Part shown: positions 37,201 to 50,050 of the stretch, one piece after another | How the letters are laid out: every line of letters begins with the position of its first letter | Position numbering within the stretch: position 1 is the stretch's first letter | Assembly (NCBI RefSeq): GCF_023856365.1 | Contig: NC_064555.1 | Coordinates: 17,618,254 to 17,682,253 of the forward strand | DNA from: Brienomyrus brachyistius | Taxonomy: Eukaryota > Chordata > Actinopteri > Osteoglossiformes > Mormyridae | Direction: 5' to 3' | Length of the DNA: 64,000 nt | Translations under genes and position numbers: made by a program | The notes under the pieces: generated by a model | The model's input: the letters and a program-made list of their open reading frames with translations, nothing else | What the model was told of the DNA's origin: nothing | Databases searched by the model: none

Positions 37201-40200
37201 CTACAGGCTGGTGACGGTGAAGCCGTCCTCTGCAGGCTGGTCCAGCAGCTGGCACAGGACCCCGCCCCGGGTTGGTTGGGGAGGGTAGCGCTGGGGCATG
37301 GTGGGGTAACTGTCAGGGTGCAGGGTGAAGCCCATGTCCTCGGGCAGGGGGGAGGAGTCCAGGGTGACTGTAGCGCAGGAGGACGAGGAGGAACCGCGAT
37401 GGAGAGGGACGGGGTAGGGCGAATGCGGGGGAGGGCCCGCCCTGAGGCCCGAACTCCCCGTCTGGCTCAGCTCTCTTTTGTCAGTCCGTCCGTGGGGGGG
37501 CAGAGTGGCACCAGAGGGGCGTTCAGAGTCATAGCTCTGTGGGCTGCTGGCCAGTGACCCCCCCTGGCCGTACCAGCAGGGGGAGCCACAGTAGCTGGGA
37601 GAGTCATAATGCTGGAAGTCCTTGCTGGGGGCCCGGTGAGGGCTCTGGGCCGCACTGCAGGAGGACAGGAGCCGGGGAGTAGGGGAGCAACTGGGTGAGA
37701 ATGTTCGGGGAGGTACGGAGTAGGCGGGGGGGGGTGCCGGTTTCGGGTAGGGCTTCAGCGCCTCGGGACAAGGGGACAAGGAAGCCGTCTCTCCAGGAAA
37801 GAGCTGGGAGAAACGCTCATCAGAGGATGGGGTGGATGGGTGGACGGAGTAAGGGCTGGAGTATTCGCAGGCATCCAGCCCGAAGCCCTGCGTCTGCGAG
37901 GGCAGTGGCGACAGGCTGCTGCTGTCTCCACTGTAGTAGTCCAGCGTGTCCTGGAACAGTGCTGTCCCGCCGGGCTGCGCGGCCTGCGTGGGGGGCTTCT
38001 GCACTTTCGGCTTCCCCGACGGGGCTCTTTCGCGCTGACAGGAAGAGAAGCCGCCCCTGCCCCGCGTCCCACGGGGGGCCCGGGCTGCCATCGGGCTGCG
38101 CTTAGGCCCTGGGCCAGGCGAAGAAGAGCTGGAGGGCGACGCTGGCGGGAAATTCAGCGCACAGCCCTCTCGGTCTGCCTGCGACTCTGTCCGTTTCCGG
38201 CGTCCCCGGCCTGGTTTAGTGCCGCCCTGGAACAGCACACTCTGGCTCCAGTTGTAGGAGGGTCCCGCAGAGTTCTCATGCCAGTCCAGCATGAGTTTCT
38301 CTAGGCTGGACAAACTGGATTGGCCCTCGGCTGCAGGCAGGGTGTCCCGTGGACGGTACCCAGTAGCCCCTCCTCCCATGCTGGCACCGGTGGGCCCCAG
38401 GTGTGAGGAGTCAGAGGAGGACTCAGAGAGCGTCTCGGAGAAGGACCTCTGTTTTGCCTTCTGTGGTGTGTAGTTTGAAATATCCAGGATGTCTTTGGAC
38501 TCGTTGGTGCCAGCGGTGCAGTAGTCGCTGTAGGCGTGGTATTGGTGCGGCCCAAAGCTGTCAGGACTCCAGCCTTGGTAACCCTGTCTATATCCCCACT
38601 GAGATGAGGGATACTGCTTGCAGCTGTCTGAGGGTGACGAAGAAGAGAAGGGACTCGTCTTTGCCATTGCCATGTAACTGCCACCAGGAGAGGCAGGCCC
38701 AGCCACGTGCCCAGACTCCCCTCGTAATAAAGCAGAATGAGCTGAGCCGGGGTAGCCGCCATAGCCTCGTTTGACAAGCGTCTGAGATGGCTGAAAGCCA
38801 GAGTAACCCATGTGACACTGGCCAGCGGGGGAGGTCGAGGGGCCTTTTCCCATCCCTGCACTGTAGGAGAAGCTACAGTCACTTAGCCTCTGCTGCTGCG
38901 GCAACGATGCGGTGCCACTGCCTGTGGACTGCTGACCACTGCCGTAGCTGGAGGGGAATGAGGAGAAGCCTGAAGAGGAAGGGTGCGGCGAGCTGGGGGA
39001 GCGAGACAGCGAAAGGGCCGGGGGCATGGATTTCGGGAAGGAGTTAGTTGGGGAGGTCTCTGCCATGCTGTATCCGTACGGGGGGCGGCTCGCTGTACTG
39101 GGCTGGCCGTGAAGTGGGCTGTCACTGGCGGGGCTGTGGCTTTTTAGGGCCTTTTTGGGGAAGGCAGGAGACCAGCGCTGGCCCTGCCCGGGACTGCCGG
39201 ACTCATATCCTGGGGTCAGTTTGCGAGAGTCTGTGCGAGAGGCAGGGCTGGACATGGAGATGTCCAGCAGATCCGAGGAATCATCCGAGTCCAAGAGAGA
39301 CCGAAAATACCCTGCAAAGAGCCCCTGGGCTTCCTCGCCCCCTCCACTTACCCCTCGATTGGGGTAGAACCCTTTGCCTATATCGCAGGGAGGAAAGCGA
39401 CCACGGGGGGACTGGCAACCCTGATAATTTGTGCCCCGATCCCTGTCACTGGAGATCTCCTGTCCCCCTCCTTTGCCCCCCCAGCTCCCCCCGTTGGACC
39501 ACTCCTGCTCCTGCTGACCCTGTCCCGGCTTCAGCACCCCATTCTTACGCGGCCGGCGCTTGCGGACTCCCTTTTCCCCAGGTGCCAGGCTGCCCGGGTC
39601 CATCCCCAGGAAAGCAGCTCTGCTCAGGCCGGCTGCCACCCCCCTTGCCCCGTTTACGGGGCTGTCCGGGCTCAGCGGGAGGCACTTTCCGCTTTTTACC
39701 AATGGTTTCGAAAAAATCGCTGAAGGAGCTCTTGAAGGCCTCGCCGGAGCCAGCTGCCCCACCACCCCGGCCGCCCATGCAGCCAGCCCGTCCCCCCCTG
39801 CGGCGGAAGCCGGTGAGCCTGTGCAGCAGTGTGGAGATACCCGGGTTCTCCGGGGGCGTGTGGAAGGACTCGGGCTCGCTGGGTGTCCAGCAGCGAGGCG
39901 GAGAGCAGCGCCCTGTGGCCGGGGGCTGCCTGTTCAGAAAGGCCAGCTTGGAGAGCACGTCTCCATACTCCATTTTGACGTCATTGGTGTCAGCTACGTA
40001 CGAAGGCTGAGGGGAGGGCAGCTTGACTCTCCGTCGCCGTCGTGGCTTCTTGGGCTCCCCGGAGAGTGCAGTGCCGACCCGTGCCTCACGCAGATCTGGC
40101 TGGCCGGGGACGACCTGCTTCGGAGGACGCCCACGGCGGCGCTTCAAGATGACAGGAAGTTCCCCGGGGGGGAACATGACCATCACGCTCTTGCCATTGT

Positions 40201-41392
40201 TCTTCATCTTCAGCAGGGCGGTTGGCTCTCGGGGAGCTCCTGCCACACCGTCTCCCATGCCTGGCCCTTCTCCGCCTTCCCCTCCAGGCCCCCCACTGCC
40301 ATCTTGTCCCACTGGCAAACTCGGCGGCTCCAGGGAGGAGATTTTGTAGCTCTTCTGTCGCCGGCTGAGATTGATGGGAATGCGGGCCACCTTCACCACA
40401 ATCTTGCGCATGCCCACACACCGTCCCCGGCGACGGCCCCGGCAGGACAGGGGCCCTGCGGCTTGGACAGGCTCCAGTGTCTCAGCACAGAATTCTATGC
40501 TGTGGTGAGACATGGACAAAAGGTCACCAGACATGCTGGCCTCGCTGGTCTGATAGGGCTCGCCCCTGCCACTGAACCCTGGGCCCTCTACTCTACAGCC
40601 CCTGTCACTTTCTCCTGCTCCATCGCCCTCTCTTTCCTCCTTCTTACCCTCGTCTTCCATCGTCCGACGCAAACGGGACGATTTGCGCAGTCGGCAGGGG
40701 AAACGCGGCCGCCCCGAGCTGCGTAGTGCGTACTTCCTCTCGCCCTCAACGGGGGTTGGAATGATGGGAGGGGTTTGTATGGGGGAGGACAGGGGGATCG
40801 GCATCAGAACCGGGGCAGATACGGCAGGGCTTAGTGCAGGCTCGGGGTCTGGCTCCCTCTGGTGGGGGCTAAGGGGACTGGCTGGGCAGTAATGAGGGGT
40901 ACACGGCTGGATGGAGGCTGTACAGATGTCGGACTGAGCAGCTCCCGTAAGAGCCAATGGGGACATGGAAGCCAGTTGGTCTGTCACAGAGTCGGTCTCC
41001 ACCTCCATCCGGAGGTCTGGGTGTGCTTGCGGTAAGGTGCCCAACTGCTGGTGCACCTGCAGGAGCTCTGGCTGGGGCTTGTCGTGTTCCTCCTGCCCTT
41101 CCTCATCCAGGGGCTCTGGCTGCCGGCGTCTCCTTGCCCCAATTCGGGGTCGTTTGTGCAGCCGGTCCTCGGGGCTGCGCAGCCCATTAGCGAGTGACGG
41201 GGAGGAGAAGAAGCTGTAGTGGATGGAAGCCCCCGAGCCGGCCCCTGGGGGAGGCGTCCCTGCGCTCCCAGCATGCCCCTCATGGCTCTCCCAAGGCGCT
41301 GGAGTCTCCAGTTCCAGGCAGTCTTCCTCGGCCAGGGCCCCGCACCCAAGGCGCACGCCCCCCGAGCGTAGCCGCCCCGACAGCCGGCTCAT
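37201..41392 (-). CDS. ahdc1: AHDC1 (Gibbin), AT-hook DNA-binding protein, about 1396 aa, with one apparent frameshift
   Basis: A single large coding exon, as in mammals. The first frame runs from ATG 41392 to about 39640 and the second from there to the stop at 37201-37203. Landmarks shared with AHDC1 in order: HYSFFSSPSLANGLRSPEDR, KYALRSSGRP, AT-hook KRRRGRPPKQ (residues 417-426), SPQPSYVADTNDVKMEYGDV, CSPPRCWTPSEPES, then in the second frame RKRRPRKNG, FAGYFRSLLDSDDSSDLLD, ILDISNYTPQKAKQRSFSET, SSLSSLEKLMLDW, a second basic hook GRGRRKR, and a C-terminus EDGFTVTSL nearly equal to human EDTFTVTSL. Joining the frames needs one extra base removed, most simply in the G6 run at 39639-39644. 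The protein is nuclear and acts with chromatin in development; human truncations cause Xia-Gibbs syndrome. There is no ATG above 41392 before a TGA at 41453, so the N-terminus is shorter than in human or lies in an unseen exon. Confidence 0.93.
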
Positions 41393-42026
41393 GGGCGTGT
41401 CACTGTCACCGAGCACCACCCCGGGACACCGTGGGTTGCTCAGGACCCCAACTCAACCCGGCGCCTTGTACTGTTCTGGGGGTCTGTGGTCTCACTGACT
41501 GCTTCCTCACTCTCTGTGACCGTGCCCACGTCCCGTAACCTACTGTCCTTCTAAGCGTTCTCCTGTCCCTGCTGCCCAGCTGAACGACTCGATCTTGCCG
41601 TTCCTCCTGAATGTGTCTCGGCTGGTTCCTCGATCTTCCTCCTGAGGAGGGAAGGCCCAGGGGAAATGGCCGCACGCCTCCTCAGGCTCCTGCGAACGCC
41701 CGGAGCTCTCCGGAGTCTAGCGAGCGAAAACGTGGACCTGCGTGTGAAAGCAAAGAGGGAACAAGGCATCGCGTCAGACCTGCTCTCTGATAGGACGAGG
41801 ACCAGAATGCACATAAATATCAATAACGAGTGTGATTGGCACAGGCACAGGCAACAGTCACACACCCAGAATACTCACATGCGCCCATACCTCATTTTTC
41901 AGTGTTTATTACACAAACAATGTTTGACGTGATAATGACATCACTGGATGAATGTCATGCACTTTTAGAACATGATGCAGGTGCTACAGTCTCACAGCTG
42001 CAGGAGAATTCTTCAAGAAGGCTTAC

Positions 42027-42064
42027 CTTGTCTGTTACGGTGGCTGCCATTGTACTGGATGCTC
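42027..42064 (-). other. Possible 38-nt 5' exon upstream of ahdc1
   Basis: On the minus strand, TTGTCCCCAG|GAGC precedes and GACAAG|GTAAGC follows a 38-nt segment that contains an ATG followed by eight codons (MAATVTDK). Splice signals are good, but it does not join in phase to either acceptor seen just 5' of the ahdc1 frame (both phase 2). It could be a 5' UTR exon carrying an upstream ATG, or chance. Confidence 0.25.
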
Positions 42065-43326
42065 CTGGGGACAAGGGTAACACAATGAGCCACATGCTGT
42101 ACATTTCTCACACGAGACACCAAGTACAAGTTATTTGAGTAAAAACACAATGATACGCTAACAAAACGGCGACGACAGATTAATTGAAATGGGATATGTT
42201 TGTAGTAACTTTTTTGTGTATGTGACAGAGATATGGCATAAGAGTTGGATAAATATTTTGCACACTGCGCTCTGGCAGCTATAAGCTTGCTTACCACTTC
42301 AAGATCCGTATTACTTCTAAAATCATCTATAATCTTATGTTTGTACCCTTTGCTGTAAAAATATGATAAATAATGTAGGATTCAGAATATTGAAATCAAA
42401 TTATACCTATGAGCATCTTTCCTGTGATGTTGTCACACCATGTCAAATATTAATTTCTGGAGTTTAAATTTGACAAAAAAAAATGTACTATGTATCGCGG
42501 CTTAAGGTGGATTGCATTCAAATGAGCGATGTCTCTGCTGGCTTTACCACAAACTCCCTTCCCAATTCTGTCGCAATCCCCCTCGATCATTAACTATGGG
42601 ACTGACACAATGCCGTCATGTGACCAGCTGGCCAATTAGCTCTGACCATAGAAAAGTCAACAGCTGATGACCAACTTGAATACATTTTGGCGCATACAGG
42701 CCATGTGGTCATGTGATGTTTCACACCCCTCTGAGGGAAGTCGAGTCACACAGACACAGGAGTCACACAGGAAAGCAATAATTGTTTGTCCCACAGATGA
42801 AACAACAAAGCAAGGTAAACTGGTCACACAGCAGAGAACAAAACACCTAAATAAACAAACAATAAACGGAAAGCAATTGTTCTAAAATCTAAGAACATCT
42901 TCGGGAACATTCAGAAAGGAGCTGCCGTGGGGTGAGACTGCAACTCTCAGCTTCTGTGAGACGCATCAGACGCTGAGGTGTTAGAAGCTACCGGTGACAC
43001 TGAAATAAACCAAGGCATCAGCTCTCGACTGCAGATGCAGAAGCAGAATCGAGTCAATTAGCCTCTGCAAATGAAAGCTTAGAGGATGAAGTGTTTTCGT
43101 CTCACCTGCTGAAAGAGCTGTCTCTACTCACTTCTTAGTGTTTACCATCAACCAGCAATGGCTACTGGCCTTAAAAACATCAAGCATCAATCCATCTTCT
43201 ATAACAGGTAATATTCAACAGGGACATGGAAGCCTGAAATTTACCCCAAGAGGTTTAGGGAGTAGAGTAGAGGAACACATTAGACAGTCCGTCACTGAGC
43301 AATATGTAAAATAAAAAAAAATTTGA

Positions 43327-43380
43327 TAGCGCCACGGAAGACCTCGTTCATTTCAGCTAAAGGGGCTTCTAGAAATTTCA
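43327..43380. repeat. Dispersed 54-bp repeat, copy 1
   Basis: Identical at 53 of 54 positions to 46410-46463. Read on the minus strand it has an open frame of 17 codons. Confidence 0.85.
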
Positions 43381-44639
43381 TTTATCAATATTCTGAAAGC
43401 TTGAACTTTACTCAAAGACTCAGTGTTCAACTGACTCGACAACCTTTACACCAACACATACAAATAAGGCAAACCAATGGCTAAATATTCAAACTCCTTT
43501 TTGATGTGCTCAAAAATATTTTCTGGCTGCATGAACATGTCTGACTCAATAAATTAGATTTCACGGTACACTTATTTGTAATTTGCCTAAATCTGTTGTT
43601 TTACAAACACTTAAAGCTAACTGACATATCACATTTTCCTTCTTGGAAATGCACCCCACCTGTTTCCCAGATGGAGAATCCCTTACCCCTAATGCCACAA
43701 GAAGGTGATTTCTCCTGGCCAATGCTGGAAAACGCAATTCCATTGATGATGGCAATTTGCTCCAGCGATTCCACCGCAGCTCAAACCGCGTCAAACACAT
43801 CCCAGCTCTCGTCGATATGCTCATCTGACTTCTATATAAATGTAGACTGCCGGTGCCAGACATACTTGGATAACAGATTGTCACGAAAGAGTAAAATATT
43901 AAGTAGATTATAATAAATACTCATGTATTAATATCATCTATTATAAAGATTACGCACCAGACACCGTATGTCCACACACAACGCTCATGAGACATTGCTT
44001 CAAGTCTTAATTTGTCGCAGACAAACTGTGAAAACATTTCCAAATGCGTATGATCTACCTGTCACCTGTGTCTCCGAAGAGCAGCAGTGTGGCTAATTAA
44101 ACACACACCGAGCCCAGTGCAGGTGGCCCAGGCCCAGAATGGTGGACGTCCTCGCAGATGCTCCTGAGCCATCCTTGGAGCGGCCCTCTGTGCTGCTGAC
44201 AGCGGAGCCAGCGTGCGGCATGAAAGCACCGCGCCTTTGTAATCCCTGCCATGCTACCTAGTAACAGTCTTAGCAACAAGGGAGGGAAGTACAGCCGGCT
44301 ACAGCAGGGGTGGCAGATCTTAATGGCGCAGAGGCGTGAGATGTGCTGTTTTTGGGTTACGGAATAAATTATTTGATAGCAGGGTACCCCGCCCTGTGTT
44401 CAGGAATCCGCCCAGTGGCAATCCAAGAGTGAGGTGCCTGGGGTCACAATATGGGGGGGCAGTACAGCTCACAGGAAGACATGGGGGAGGGCAGGGTGGG
44501 GGCTCTGAATCCCGCTTAGGCTGTGTTTCTCTTCCAAGAGTCCAGAATGATGTGGTTCGCTGAACTGGTGTGTCTGAAGTGGCCGCAGTGACTGCGGGCT
44601 GCAGGGTTAGGGGCTGTTAGCTTTGATTCTTTTCTATTG

Positions 44640-44945
44640 GATATCACGAGTTCAATTCAGCTAGACAGAATGCAAATTCTTGATACAGTATCAGAAATTC
44701 AATTGGATTTTCATCTAGTTATAATCGAATTCCTGATATCATGATTTAGCATTTTAACTAGTTAAAATTCCAATTTCCACGGAAATGAATGAGAAAAGTG
44801 TTTTGAATCTTACTAGCTAAGATAGAATTCCCGACGTGAAACGTTGGCATTTCAACTAGTCAAAGCTGAATTCCTGAAATCAAGAATTTGCAATCTAACG
44901 AGTTAGAAGTGAATTTGCGATATCCTATAGATATTAGTTAAAGCT
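44640..44945. repeat. Degenerate AT-rich tandem repeat (AACTAGTTAAAATT-like)
   Basis: Four to five diverged units of roughly 60 bp sharing CTAGTTA.AATTGAATTCC, TGATATCA and AATTTGCATTTTAACTAG segments. Many parts are palindromic. Confidence 0.55.
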
Positions 44946-45044
44946 AAAATGGCTGGCTGTAGCAGACTGACATTGCCCCCCACCCCCCCGGTCTTGTGCC
45001 CTGTGCTGCCCGGGATAGACTGCCCCCCCCATAAGCAATTATGG

Positions 45045-45134
45045 AAAATGGAGAAATGCATTATCATTCCCTTCGACCCCGGCTGGAATCGGCGGTTAGG
45101 AGACAGATGGATGGATGGATGGATGGATGGATGG
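45045..45134 (+). mobile_element. Fish retroelement 3' tail ending in (GGAT)n
   Basis: The sequence CGACCCCGGCTGGAATCGGC followed by GGTTAGGAGACAGATGGATGG resembles the common fish tail CCCTGACCAGGATAAGCGGTT with a GGAT run (45108-45134). A shorter similar tail is at 30033-30068. Family not assigned. Confidence 0.55.
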
Positions 45135-45234
45135 TTAGGGTTACACAGAAATTCTAGATAACTACTGTTTTAATAGACCTTAACAGAAATACACCACCTG
45201 CAGCTTGCATCCAGACCCTCTGTATGTATTACAG

Positions 45235-45428
45235 CAGGGGTGTCAAACTCCAGTCCTGGGGGGTCAGAGCCCTGCACATTTTTGGGGTTCCCCTCATTTA
45301 ACACACCTGATTCAACTCCTTGTGCTAATTACCACACAGCTCTTGAGCTGAATCATTTATGGTGGAACAGGGAAAGAGCTGAGCTACACAGGGCTCCAGC
45401 CCCCCAGGACTGGAGATGGGCAGCCCTG
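45235..45428. mobile_element. hAT-type nonautonomous transposon (MITE)
   Basis: A 194-bp element. The left end starts CAGGGGTGTCAAACTCCAGT and the right end, reversed, starts CAGGGCTGCCCATCTCCAGT; both arms continue with CCTGGGGGG and GAGCCCTG. Flanking 8-mers TATTACAG and TATTCCAG agree at 7 of 8, the size expected for hAT target duplications. No transposase. Confidence 0.8.
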
Positions 45429-45948
45429 TATTCCAGGAAAGCTGGATGATTGTCACACCCCCTGCTGGCTGATGCATGTATTAAAAGACGCCCAGCGTGC
45501 TGCTATGCATTTGCAGGTCTGAGTAAACTAACTGGGATGGAAAAGTTCGTTCAGGTGGCACCGTACTGGAAAGGAATAATTCCAAGGAGGAGCGTGTCAC
45601 CAACGAAAACAGCCGTGTCATCAACATCTCTACAGATGAGCTTATACTTATAATTAAACGTTTAAGTGATTGAGATTTGAAAAGCATAAGGAAGCTATAA
45701 TTTAAATAAAGATCTTCAGTTTTCTAATGGCGCCACTTGATCCAGGAATTGCATTTCAGGTCACCTAGTGTCTTATTAATTTTCCGGACGTGTGTGTAGG
45801 TGTGGAAGTAAACAGTCAGAGGTCTGTGCCGCTTTATGATTAAATACCAGTGTGTCATTCTGGGAGAGTATGTGTGCTGTACTGGGGAGCCACGCAGGTG
45901 TTTCCCAAGCGCTGCCTGAGCCCTTTGAGCACTCTCACAGTCTGCCTC

Positions 45949-46020
45949 CTGTAGTTCAGCAAGTACAGCATTGCACTAATGATGCAAAGGTTGTGGGTTC
46001 AAATCCCAAAAAAAAAGCCA
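45949..46020 (+). mobile_element. tRNA-derived SINE head
   Basis: TGTAGTTCAGCAAGTACAGC ... GATGCAAAGGTTGTGGGTTC with a B box GGGTTCAAATCCC, then an A-run. Same layout as 2530-2602 and as tRNA-like heads of fish SINEs. Degenerate, not a functional tRNA. Confidence 0.65.
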
Positions 46021-46409
46021 CATAAATTGTAACCCTTCATTCTACTCTGACAGCAGTAGGTTAACGACTCTGCATTTGACTGAAGCTTTGGCTTTTTACC
46101 GGGCTGTGGCATGCAGGGCTCTGGGAGGAGGGACTCCAAAATTCAACGTGCGGCCCATAAGGGGGTGCCATAGCCCGGTTTTGGGGGGCAGACACGCCCT
46201 GGCCATTGCCACACGGGCCACCCTGCCCCCCACTGTCGCTAAATACCCCTGCTTCAGGAGGGATAAAAAAAATTGTCGAAAAATTAGACTATTATTTACC
46301 TAGTTATTTTGTCACTACTGGGAAGCTTAATCACTGTTTTCATGTCTATGTAAATTCCCCATCTGTTTAGCCAACACTTGTTCCACAGCACATCCATTGT
46401 GGAGACTGT

Positions 46410-46463
46410 TAGCGCCACGGAAGACCTCGTCCATTTCAGCTAAAGGGGCTTCTAGAAATTTCA
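46410..46463. repeat. Dispersed 54-bp repeat, copy 2
   Basis: 53 of 54 bases identical to 43327-43380. Confidence 0.85.
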
Positions 46464-49400
46464 GCCATCTTAACAGTTTTATGTTCTTTGTTTATTTATA
46501 CATTTAATCATCCAGTGCCAGTAAGCACAGACTGAGCGTAGAATGCATTGTTTTCAAAAGTGAAGAGCACACTGAGGTTTCATTCATCCAGTCTTTGGAA
46601 CCATTTATACTGAAGCTGAGATGTTAGATCTGTTTGCTTGCCAGTTCTAACACCCCCCCCCTCCCCCCCCAAATATACGTTTGACTCAGTCTTTGATGGG
46701 AGCCAGTTGTTTGCTGTTCAAGCTGTTTGAGGGCTCGCTGGGACATTTGGTCACATGTCTTTGCGCTGAGTGAAGATGTCTGATGCAAGAAGCCATATTT
46801 CACAGTGTGCACGTCTGTCAGCCACATAAACAAGAAGCCTGAGGTCACAAGACCGACGCCACGTCCAGATGCATGAATACAAACCCACTTTTAGCCATTC
46901 GTTAAGCGGAAGCGTTTTTAAGCGGAGTACAAGCATGTGAGAGAGGATGCTGGGAATTCAGAACACCTCAGGAATTAGGGGGGTTGAAAATTGGGAGGGA
47001 AAGAGTCCCAGCGAAAGGTGGGAAGTGAGTCACTGAGTCACGTGCCGTCAGCATTCAGTTTAAAGAGGGGGGACAGCCCGGTGCGCATTTAAATATATAA
47101 ACGGCAGCATTTCAACCTTTAATTACTTAGTGGCTAATGAGGTTTGGCCACCAGGGGGCAGCAAGAAGACTTTGACTAAGGAGTGCACTGGGAATTGTGT
47201 GCCGATGCTGATGGAAAGGCTTAGTGAGTGCACAGGTGATGAGGATAAACATAAAACGCGGAGGTCAACCGCACAAGCAGGCAAAGGGGGAGAAAAGGCC
47301 AAGCCAACAGGTTCGCGGGGTGCAAAATACGCGGCGTCCTCCTCAAGCTGCTCTGGCGCCTGGGCCCCGCACCAGTGAGCCGGCCCACACCCCAGCACAC
47401 TGCAATTTCTCAGTTCTGTTTTTTTATTCGTATAAGTCTTCCTCACGCAGTGCCAAACCAGACCTGTGTGCAGCGGCACGCCACATGCACACGCATAGCG
47501 ACACATATGCTCGCACACATGCATATTCATAGCACATGCACACGTATGCTGTTTCAGCTGAGGACTGTCTAGAAAGCTCTTCTGTACCCCCTCCCCCCCT
47601 TTCCTGTCGCCCACGGTAACTGATCCTGTGATGTCACTCTGCCACAGCCGTGTCACATGACTGCTGCCCACCGACAGACAGCTGGCAGCAGCCGGGCACC
47701 CTGTAGTGAGCCAGGAGTGATCAGCCCGTGGCTCTGCACCCCCCCCCTCCCCCTCCCTCTCTCGCTCTCCCTACCCCTCCCACCCCTCCCCCTCTCCCCC
47801 CACATGCTGTTTCCCATCCTCCTGCACATTTTCCATTCTACCCACATTCACACAAACACAGACACCAGCACACGCGCGAGAACACACTCACATGCGAATA
47901 CTGAGCCCCGTGTAAAGAGGAACCCGCCCATCCGCTGAGCAAAGTACTGGCGCCCCCCCCCCCCCCCCCAGCTGTGGTCTGCTGTGTGCCGGTGCATATC
48001 CAGGCCGCCTGTCCGTGAGTGAGCGTGTGTAACTATACCGGGGGGGCCTCTGGAGCTGGGTAACGTTGGGTAAACGGGGGCCATCCTCTGCTCTTCCCAG
48101 AAACACTAGGCACCAGAGATGTGGGGCAGAAAGAGAGAGAGGGAGGAGTCCGGACAAAGGGAGACGCAGGTCAGTGTGGAAGGAGAGAACAGGAGGCGGA
48201 GGCAGGGCAACGAAGGGGGAGGAGCCTGGGCTACAGGGTGAGGAGGCTGGTCAATAGGGAGAAGGAGAGTCAGAACAATGGGACAGGTTCAAAGTTGGAC
48301 AGGAGTCTGGGAAAAAGGGGAGACAAAATGAAAGTACTGTGAGAGGATTAAAGATAGAACATTCTGGAGGAGTACCACGTGTATGGTCGTCAGGAGGACC
48401 AGTTAGCGGGTGATCACCCAGTGGGTACTAGGTAGACCCAGTACAGCACGAAGCAACAGCACAGGGGAATCAGCAGCTACAAAAACAGGGATCCCTGAGG
48501 GGAGGAGGTCGAAAAATTAAATAAAGGGTGGGGGATGAGATAGGAACCTGGCCGGGGCGGGGGGGGTCAGGTTGGATTTGGCAAACAAACGAAGGAGCTG
48601 GAATAGTCCGGTCCCATCCGCGTAACAGGACAACCACGTATTTCTTATGGCACAGCGCCCCCAGCTGGCCTCTCGGTGAACGGCAACGTGACAAACATGT
48701 ACAGTTAGCGATGCCCCTAAAATCTGTGCTGCAGTTTTTTGTGCAGTAAGTTTTATTTAATACCTCCTTTGAAGTTTTTCGTTTTATGCTAGTTAAGACA
48801 ATAAAATCTTTGTATCTGATACACAGAGTTTGCAGACTTCACCTATCGGAATATAAGGCCTCCTGTCTAGGGCACCCCTTCCTGGGACGGCCACTGGGGG
48901 GCCCTACAACCGGTAAAGGAAGACTGAAGTGAATGATGTCACAGGGTATACAAGCACATGCTAATGTCCAGTTCAAGGGTACAGCACACCTTTCCTTTCA
49001 CATTCTTCAAATTCCTACCTGGGACTTAAACAAACAGCCAACCGGCTTTCGTGGGCCTGAGACCAGCCCCTGCTCCACAGTGAAGCCACCGAAACCCCCC
49101 TAAAGAGCCCTGGGCTCATGTGCTGGCACGTCCCCCCCCCCCCCCGCTCAGTCTGCTCCCGGAGGACAAAGTCCTTGCTGCTGTTCTCGGAACGTCTCAG
49201 AACCTGGCAGACATAAAAACTACCCAAAACTTTGTTCTGAAAAAAAAGATGCAAGGAGCAGCCAGTCAGACGTCTCTGTCACTGAGCAGTCTCTGTCCCG
49301 TTAACAGTCATGGTCCTGATATACAGACACATACACGCAGATGAAGTGCTGTGTACAGCCATCAGCATTCAGCATCACAGCACCTCCTAGCAAAGCCACG

Positions 49401-50050
49401 TATCTCCAAAACAGGAGGGAGCGAAGGCATGAAACAGCGACACGAGAAATGAGCTGGTTCTCCTGGAAAAAGCAGTGTGAAAATGACCATGACATACAGT
49501 GGAAAATATGTTATAATGTCTACATAACAACAGATACCGTACATGTTAGAGGCTACTGTATATTCAAAGATGAGTATTCTGGTGTAAGACGTATAAAGCT
49601 CATATAAAACAATGCTGATATTTTCTTTATATTTTGCATGAATTAACTAAGTAGGTTTAAAATTCATAATGGATGCATCTTATAATCTATTTACAGATTT
49701 GAGCTAATGTTCTGTGGTTCAGCAATGCGTGTAGTACTCGGCCGTACAGCAGGACGGTCAGAGGGGGAGAACACTGAGCGTGAGACAGAGCCGCTCATTC
49801 TGGTTCTGTTGCGGTCAGCGTGAGAATGCAACCCTATCCATGAAAGGCGGCTTGCCCACTCGGACACATGGTCCTCATTATCCGCGCTGGACAGCAGAGA
49901 GGGAGAGAGACGGAGTGAGAGGAAGGGAAGGAATGGGCTGAGTGGCGATGGGAAAAGAGAAGAGAGAGGGAGGGAAAGAGAAAGAGAGTGAGAAAGAGGA
50001 AGAGAAGAAGAGGCCGCAGGGAGGCAGAGAGAAGCAGAACCATGTGCAGC

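Larger units (their letters stand above)
41393..44630. other. 5' flank or 5' intron of ahdc1
   Basis: No gene recognised. It includes a possible small exon at 42027-42064 and one copy of a dispersed 54-bp repeat (43327-43380). The ORFs at 43561-43913 on both strands look random. Confidence 0.45.
45429..50050. other. Intergenic/5' region, no gene seen
   Basis: Contains a SINE head (45949-46020), the second dispersed 54-bp copy (46410-46463), C-rich and polypyrimidine tracts near 47.7-47.97 kb (including a C18 run at about 47953-47970), and nothing with protein homology. ORFs such as 47123-47671 minus come from simple or purine-rich sequence. Confidence 0.45.

Noticed and set aside
39048..40726. 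Long plus-strand ORFs (320 and 388 aa) antisense to ahdc1
   Set aside because: They mirror the GC-rich, conserved ahdc1 coding frame on the other strand and have no homology of their own.
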